This document shows positions 58,751-64,000 of a DNA stretch of 64,000 bases, one piece after another. Source of the DNA: DASUPK01 sp963804595 (GTDB lineage: Bacteria; Actinomycetota; Thermoleophilia; Solirubrobacterales; 70-9); contig CAWDQZ010000004.1 in NCBI GenBank assembly GCA_963804595.1, positions 124,001 to 188,000 of the forward strand. The letters run 5' to 3'. The stretch's first letter is position 1. Each line of letters starts with the position of its first letter. The position numbers and the translations under genes are program-made. The notes beneath the pieces are model-generated. The model ran no database searches. It worked only from the letters and a program-made list of their open reading frames with translations, and had not been told where the DNA came from.

Positions 58751-59779
58751 TCAGCGCCCCACCGCGGAGTCGCGCTCGCGACGAAGCGCGCGTGGCGGCA
58801 GCGCGTAGGTCGTGTCGAAGATCTGTCTCGGGTCGGGCTTGGGCAACGACTCCGCGGCCTCGATCCCCGCCTCGGTCTCGGCCAGCGCCTCCTCCCGGAC
58901 CCTGGCGATCGCCTGATCGCCGAGCACGCCGAGCTGCCGAAGGCGGCTCTCGAAGCGCCCCAGGCACTCACGCTCGCGCGCCGCCCGGATCTGCGCCGGA
59001 TCCATGTAGCGGCCCGGGTCGTCGGCGGTAGCGTGGGGCGCGGCGCGAAACGTGACGGCCTCGATGAACTGGGGGCCTTCGCCGGCGCGGGCGCGGGCGG
59101 CCGCCTCCCGGACAGCGTTGCGGACGGCGAGGGCGTCGGCCCCGTCGATGCGCACCCCCTCCATCCCGTAGCCGACCGCCTTGTCGACGAGGCGCTCGAC
59201 ACCGGATTGCGCCTCCGCCGGCGTGGAGATCGCCCAGGAGTTGTTGTTGCAGACGAACACAGCCGGAACCCGCTTGGCTGCGGCGAAGGTCATCCCCTCG
59301 TGGAACGCGCCGGTCGAAGTGGCGCCATCGCCGAAGAAGGCGAGCACGCAGCTGGTCTCGCCTCGGAGCTTCAGGCCCCAGGCCATGCCGGCGGCGTGGG
59401 GGACGTGGCTGCCGACCGGGACGGCGATCGAGGCGATCCGCCATTCGCGGGGATCCCACCAGCCCTCCGGATGCCCGCGCCACCAGGCAAAGATCGTCGA
59501 GGCGGGCATCTGACGGAGGAGGCCGATCGCCGACTCGCGGTAGGAGGGGAAGATCCAGTCGTCGGGCTCGAGCGCGTGGAGGGCGCCGGCCTGCAGCGCC
59601 TCGTGGCCCCAGAAGATGGCGTAGGTCCCGATCCGGCCCTGGCGGTGGTAGACGACCGAGCGGTCGTCGTAGGTCCGCAGCCGCACCATGCTGCGGTGGA
59701 GTGCGCGCAGCTCTGAGGGCGGCTCCGCGACCCCTCGCCCGGCCGGAACGGGCTCGTTGGCTATCGCTTTGGGATCCAC
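58751..59779 (-). CDS. 2-oxoacid dehydrogenase E1 component, alpha subunit
   Basis: A 342-residue thiamine-diphosphate-dependent E1alpha. The TPP motif is FFGDGATSTGAFHEGMTFAA followed by VFVCNNNSWAISTP. Other features: YHRQGRIGTYAIFWGHEALQ, FPSYRESAIGLLRQMPAST, RAAPHATADDPGRYMDPAQI, the phosphorylation-loop region of branched-chain E1. The HATADDP run favours a branched-chain 2-oxoacid dehydrogenase (BkdA-like) over pyruvate, but this is not certain. ATG 59779. It diverges from the dpgC-like gene by 145 bp, and the operon order is E1alpha, E1beta, E2 with no E3. Confidence 0.95.
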   Translation of the reverse strand: MDPKAIANEPVPAGRGVAEPPSELRALHRSMVRLRTYDDRSVVYHRQGRIGTYAIFWGHEALQAGALHALEPDDWIFPSYRESAIGLLRQMPASTIFAWWRGHPEGWWDPREWRIASIAVPVGSHVPHAAGMAWGLKLRGETSCVLAFFGDGATSTGAFHEGMTFAAAKRVPAVFVCNNNSWAISTPAEAQSGVERLVDKAVGYGMEGVRIDGADALAVRNAVREAAARARAGEGPQFIEAVTFRAAPHATADDPGRYMDPAQIRAARERECLGRFESRLRQLGVLGDQAIARVREEALAETEAGIEAAESLPKPDPRQIFDTTYALPPRALRRERDSAVGR

Positions 59780-59924
59780 TCGGAAGGCCTCGGGCGACCC
59801 GATCGTATCCCCGATCCGGGGACTCGATGGGGCCGGCCCGATCGACCGTCCACAGGGTGCGATCGCGGTCGCGACAAGATACGGTGGGCTCGCCCGCCGC
59901 CCTCAGCCAACCGAAGGGGGAGAA

Positions 59925-61130
59925 GTGAGCGCCACCCACAGTCCACCTCCAAGGACCGTGCCACTTCGCGATCACGTCTCGCTGTACGACGAGCTGACCG
60001 ATGGCCGGGCGACAAGGCTGCGTGTGGAGGAGCTGCTCGAGCGAGCAGCCGCAGCGCATCCGGGCCTCGTCCCGGGCCCCGGCGAGATCGCAGCCGAGCG
60101 AGAGCGGGAGCTTCGGGAGCAGCTCGGGATCGAGCTCGCCCAGGGCCAACTGCTGGCCTCGTGGCTGGCCGATCCCGGCGTGGGCGCGCATCTGGTGGAG
60201 TCGATGCTGCGGCCGAAGCCGGAGTCGGCCGAGCTGCTGTCGAGCTATGCGAGCGACGGACGCATCGATCTGGGTGCGGCGAGCGTCGAGCGGCGCGGCA
60301 ATCTCGGCGTGGTCACGCTGACGCGCCCCGAGCGGCTCAACGCCGAGAACGGCGAGACGACCGTGGCGCTCGAGACCGCTGTCGACCTCGTGCTGCTCGA
60401 CCCGGAGTCGGAGGCCGGCGTCCTGCGCGGCGGGGTGGTGGACCACCCTCGCTATCGCGGTCGTCGGGTGTTCAGCTCGGGGCTGGACCTATCCGAGCTC
60501 TACGCCGGCGGCCTCTCGTACCTCTTCTTCATCGTCCGCGAGCTGGGCTTCGTGGCGAAGATGCTCCGGGGCATGGCTGCCTCCGCCGCGGGCGAGGTCT
60601 CCGAGCCGACGACCTCACCCCAATCGGACGAGGACTGGCTCGAGGTGCCCTGGCTCGCCGGGGTCGAGACCTTCGCGATCGGCGGCGGCGCTCAGCTGCT
60701 GCTGGTGATGGACAGGGTGGTTGCCGAGCGCGACGCCCTCCTCAGCCTGCCCGCCAGCCGGGAGGGGATCGTCCCGGGCGCGGCCGCTCTGCGCCTGCCG
60801 CGCCTCACGGGGGTCTCCGTGGCGCGTCGCTCGATCTTGTTCGACGAGCAATGGGAGGCCGAGAGCGCCGAGGGGCGCCTGCTGGTCGATGAGGTGACAG
60901 AGCGCGACGGGGTGTGGGAGGCGGTTGCCGCGACGGCGGAGCGGTTGCTGGAGATGGGCCCGGTCAGTGTTCTGGCCAACCGCAGGGCGCTGCGAGCCGC
61001 CCAGGAGCCGCTCGACGCGTTTCGCGCCTTCATGTCCACATACGCGATCGAACAGGCGCGCTGCCTGACCAGCGAGTCGCTGGTCGAGAACCTGGAACGG
61101 ACTTGGGTCGGGCGCCGAGCCGAGGCCTGA
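59925..61130 (+). CDS. dpgC: DpgC-like cofactor-free dioxygenase (crotonase fold)
   Basis: A 401-residue protein clearly related to DpgC, which makes 3,5-dihydroxyphenylglyoxylate from the CoA ester with O2 and no cofactor, in glycopeptide (vancomycin-type) biosynthesis. Hallmarks by memory of that family: MLRPKPESAELLSSYASDG, RPERLNAENGETTVALETAV, VGVLRGG-like GVLRGGVVDHPRYRGRRVFS, WLAGVETFAIGGGAQLLLVM and DALLSLPASREGIVPGAAAL. The oxyanion-hole GGGAQ and the REGIVPGA loop are intact. GTG 59925 follows GAAGGGGGAGAA. It is 4 bp before the NRPS gene. Dpg pathway genes A, B and D are not in this window. Confidence 0.88.
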   Translation: MSATHSPPPRTVPLRDHVSLYDELTDGRATRLRVEELLERAAAAHPGLVPGPGEIAAERERELREQLGIELAQGQLLASWLADPGVGAHLVESMLRPKPESAELLSSYASDGRIDLGAASVERRGNLGVVTLTRPERLNAENGETTVALETAVDLVLLDPESEAGVLRGGVVDHPRYRGRRVFSSGLDLSELYAGGLSYLFFIVRELGFVAKMLRGMAASAAGEVSEPTTSPQSDEDWLEVPWLAGVETFAIGGGAQLLLVMDRVVAERDALLSLPASREGIVPGAAALRLPRLTGVSVARRSILFDEQWEAESAEGRLLVDEVTERDGVWEAVAATAERLLEMGPVSVLANRRALRAAQEPLDAFRAFMSTYAIEQARCLTSESLVENLERTWVGRRAEA

Positions 61131-61134
61131 GCGG

Positions 61135-64000
61135 GTGGAGGGGGCGACGGACGAGCGCAGCAGGGCCGCCGATCCGGACGGCGTCGTCGCCGCGGCCAAC
61201 GACACCCGCCGGCCCCTCCGACGCGACGAGCCCCTTGACGCCCTGTTCGCGTCGCAGGCAGAGCGCTCGCCGGCCGCCCCCGCGATCCTCTCGGGCGGCG
61301 AGTCCACCAGCTACGGGCAGCTGCTGAGCTGGGCCGACGGCATCGCCGGCCGACTGGTTGCCGCGGGCGCGAAGCCCGGCGATCTCGTCGGCGTCAGTGG
61401 GACACCATCGCCGACCGTGATCGCGGGAGTGCTCGGGATCCTGCGGGCCGGGTGCGCCTACGTTCCCCTCGAGGCCGACTGGCCGCCGGAGCGACTGCGC
61501 TTCATGGCCGAGGACTGCGGGCTGGAGCTCGTGGTGTGCGACTCCCTGCGCACCGGCCTCGTGGCCGGAATCGGTCCCACACCGGTCAGCGCCGCGGAGC
61601 CCTCGAGGGCGGGCGAGGACCCGCCGGTCGTGGAGCGAGATCCAGGCGATCTCGCGTACGTCCTCTACACGAGCGGCAGCACCGGGGCGCCGAAGGGGGT
61701 CGCGGTCCCGCATCGGGCGGTCAATCGCCTGATCTCAGGCGCTCCCGATTACGTCGAGCTCGGAGAGGCATGTCGTTTTCTCTGGCTCTCGCCCCTCACC
61801 TTCGACGCCTCGGTCATCGAGGTCTGGGGACCCCTGCTGACCGGTGGCGCCATCGTGGTGATGCCGCCGGGCCAGGATCGGCTCGACCGGCTCGCCGAGA
61901 CGATCCGGCGCGACGGCGCGACCGCGGCGCTGTTGATCTCCCCTCAGCTCCACATGGTCGTCGACCGCGATCCGCGCGAGCTCGAGGGTCTTCGCCACGT
62001 CCTCGTCGGCGGCGACGTTCTCTCCGCCGATCATGTCCGGCGGCTGCTTGCGAGCGGAGTGGTCGACGAGGTCGTCCACTGCTACGGACCGACTGAGAGC
62101 ACGCTGTTCGCGACCATCGATGTCATCCGCGAGGTACCGGATGCCGAGGCCTCGCTGCCGATCGGGAGGCCGATCGCCAACACCACCTGCCATGTGGTGG
62201 ACGACGAGCTGTGCCCACTTCCGGTCGGCGAGGAGGGTGAGCTGCTGATCGGTGGCCTCGGCCTCGCCACCGGCTACGTCAACCGCCCCGAGCTGACGGC
62301 CGAGAAGTTCGTGCCGGATCCCTTCTCGCCGGACCCGGGCGGGCGGCTCTACCGGACGGGCGACCTCGCGAGGTGGCGCGAGGACGGGCGTCTCGAGTTC
62401 GGCGGCCGCATCGACCACCAGGTGAAGATCCGCGGCTACCGGATCGAGCTCGGCGAGATCGAGGCGGTCCTGCGCGACCACCCCGAGATCGAGGACTGCG
62501 TCGTCGTCGCCCGGGAGGACGAGGCCGGGCACAGGCGCCTGGTCGCCTACCTGAGCGGGCCCGCAGAGGCCGACGTGCGCGGCCTGCGGGCCTTCGTAGG
62601 GGAGCGCCTGCCCGCCTACATGGTCCCCCGGGCGTGGGTGGCGCTGGAGGAGCTGCCGCTGACCCAGAACAACAAGGTCGACCGCGCCGCCCTGCCCGAC
62701 CCGAACGGAGTCACGGCCGGGGGCGGGGCGCCACCACAGGACGAGCTCGAGGGCCGGATCGCCCACCTCTTCGGGCGAGGTCCTCCACGTCGAGGGGGTC
62801 GGCCGCAACGACGGGTTCTTCGAGCTCGGCGGCGACTCCCTGCTGGTCACTGAGGTGCTCGCCCGGCTGGGGGAGGAGACCGGCGTCCGGCTTCCTCTCG
62901 ACATCCTGGTCGACACACCGACGCCTGCGACGCTCGCCGCGGCGATCGAGCGACTCCGGGCGAGGGCTTCCGAGCACGCCTTTCCGCCGCTGGTGCCTCA
63001 GCCGCGGACGGAGGAGGCGCCGCTGTCGGTCTCCCAGGAGCAGATCTGCTTCCTCAACGACCTGGACCAGACCTCGGTCGCGTACCAGTTCCAGGCGATC
63101 GTCTGGCTGCACGGCGATCTCGACGTCGAAGCGCTCGAGCGGGCGCTCGGCGGGATCGTCGCGCGGCATGAGGTCTATCGGACCACCTTTCCACGCCGGG
63201 ACGGGAGCTGGACCACGCGCGTCCACGACCCCTTCCCGATCGAGCTCGACCTCAAGGACCTGAGCGACGCGCCCGACCCCGAAGCGACGCTCGGCGCCCT
63301 CGCCGACGCCCAGTTCCGCCGCCGGATCCCGATCGACGAGCTGCCCCTGATCCGATGGCGCTTGGTCAGGCTGGGGCCCGGTCGCCATGCGCTCCTCCAT
63401 CAGGAGCACCACCTCGTCCACGACGGCTGGTCGATGATGGTGTTCGTCAGGGAGCTGCGCGAGCTCTACGCCGCCGAGGTCGAAGGCGGGCATCCCGGGC
63501 TCCGGCCGATGACCCTCCAGTTCAGGGACTTCGCCGCCTGGCAGCGACGGCTCCTGGAGACAGAGATCGCCGAGCGGCAGCTCGCCTACTGGCGGGAGCG
63601 GCTCGCGGACCCGCCCGAGCCGATGGAGCTGCCCTACGACCGCTCCCGCCCCGCCCGCCAAACCTTCCGCGGCGACCAGGTGGTGGTGGACGTGCCGGCC
63701 GACGTCGTGGAGGGCGTCAGGAGCTTCGCGCGCTCCGAGGGCGTCACGCCGTTCATGACGATGCTCGCGGCCCACTGCCTGCTCATGCAGCGCTACAGCG
63801 GGGCCGGGGAGGTGATCGTCGGCTCCGGCTTGGCCAACCGGCGGCTGCGGGAGCTCGACCCGATGCTCGGCATGTTCATCAACACGGTCGCGCTGCGTGT
63901 CGGGTTGAGCGACGACCCGACGGTGAGCGAGTTGCTCTCCCGTGTGCGCGCCGCCGTCCTCGAGGCCCAGGAGAACCAGGATGTGCCCTTCCCCCGAGTT
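61135..64000 (+). pseudogene. Nonribosomal peptide synthetase A-PCP-C, frameshifted, continuing past window
   Basis: The first frame (61135-62853, GTG start) is an adenylation domain: LAYVLYTSGSTGAPKGVAVP (A3), FDASVIEVWGPLLTGGAIVV (A4), CYGPTESTLFATI (A5), TGDLARWREDGRLEFGGRID (A7-A8) and LTQNNKVDRAALP (A10). One extra G at 62773-62775 shifts the frame; removing it restores EVLHVEGVGRNDGFFELGGD then SLL, the phosphopantetheine site of a PCP, and a condensation domain starting LSVSQEQICFLNDL with the active HHLVHDGWS. It stays open to base 64000. It is the first module of an assembly line (A-PCP-C, no preceding C), beginning 4 bp after dpgC. Confidence 0.9.

Overview
The window is high-GC, densely coded DNA with many GTG and TTG starts. 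The gene repertoire (SnoaL-like paralogues opening MSEENVE, secreted proteins with Lys/Cys-rich tails, two Lon proteases, RemA-like and LCP proteins, Cys-rich small proteins) points to an actinobacterium, most likely of class Thermoleophilia (Solirubrobacterales-like). That placement is inference from familiarity with such proteins; no rRNA gene or database search supports it.

Layout. 1-4 kb: a TetR regulator and a cyclic-nucleotide-binding protein diverge around a perfect inverted repeat, followed by a frameshifted cyclase/AAA ATPase. 4-8.3 kb: isocitrate and malate dehydrogenases, a small winged-helix regulator, a 2-hydroxyacid dehydrogenase and a fatty-acid-hydroxylase-like membrane protein. 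8.4-15.8 kb: a Cys-rich small protein, an MBL-fold protein and a protein-quality-control block (Hsp20, two Lon proteases, a membrane protein, an HxlR regulator). 15.8-21.9 kb: an MBL hydrolase, two TetR regulators, a double-hotdog protein, a diiron/SCP2 fusion and an MFS transporter. 21.9-40.2 kb: mostly housekeeping (glyS, FmdB-like, LCP, ROK kinase, rsmI, PQQ-propeller protein, RemA-like, metG, tatD, rsmA, ispE, DedA-PAP2 fusion, PucR regulator, GH15 enzyme). 40.2-41.6 kb: a small accessory patch with a decayed SRPBCC gene, tRNA-Gln(TTG) and an HNH endonuclease. 41.7-45.9 kb: two DJ-1/PfpI-family genes, glmU and prs. 45.9-51.2 kb: a loosely packed variable region of small secreted proteins, SnoaL-like genes, their fragments and gene remnants. 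51.2-56.8 kb: GDPD, ABC1 kinase, rplY, pth, enoyl-CoA hydratase and FkbM methyltransferase. 56.7-59.8 kb: a complete 2-oxoacid dehydrogenase operon (E1alpha, E1beta, E2). 59.9-64 kb: a divergent operon of a DpgC-like cofactor-free dioxygenase and the start of a nonribosomal peptide synthetase (A-PCP-C), cut by the window edge.

The main points of interest are: (i) the DpgC/NRPS pair beside the 2-oxoacid dehydrogenase operon, the visible edge of a probable biosynthetic cluster; (ii) a dispersed repeat of about 100-150 bp at three intergenic sites, with a related hairpin core inside the 5' end of pth; (iii) two genes, pth and the E2 gene, whose only plausible full-length start is CTG, each with a well-placed Shine-Dalgarno sequence; (iv) five single-base frameshifts in otherwise well-conserved genes, four of the same sense, which suggests consensus errors more than biology, plus a separate frame break in a truncated SRPBCC pseudogene; (v) palindromic operators next to two TetR genes; (vi) decayed SnoaL-type copies with near-identical boundaries, which suggests recombination between paralogues.
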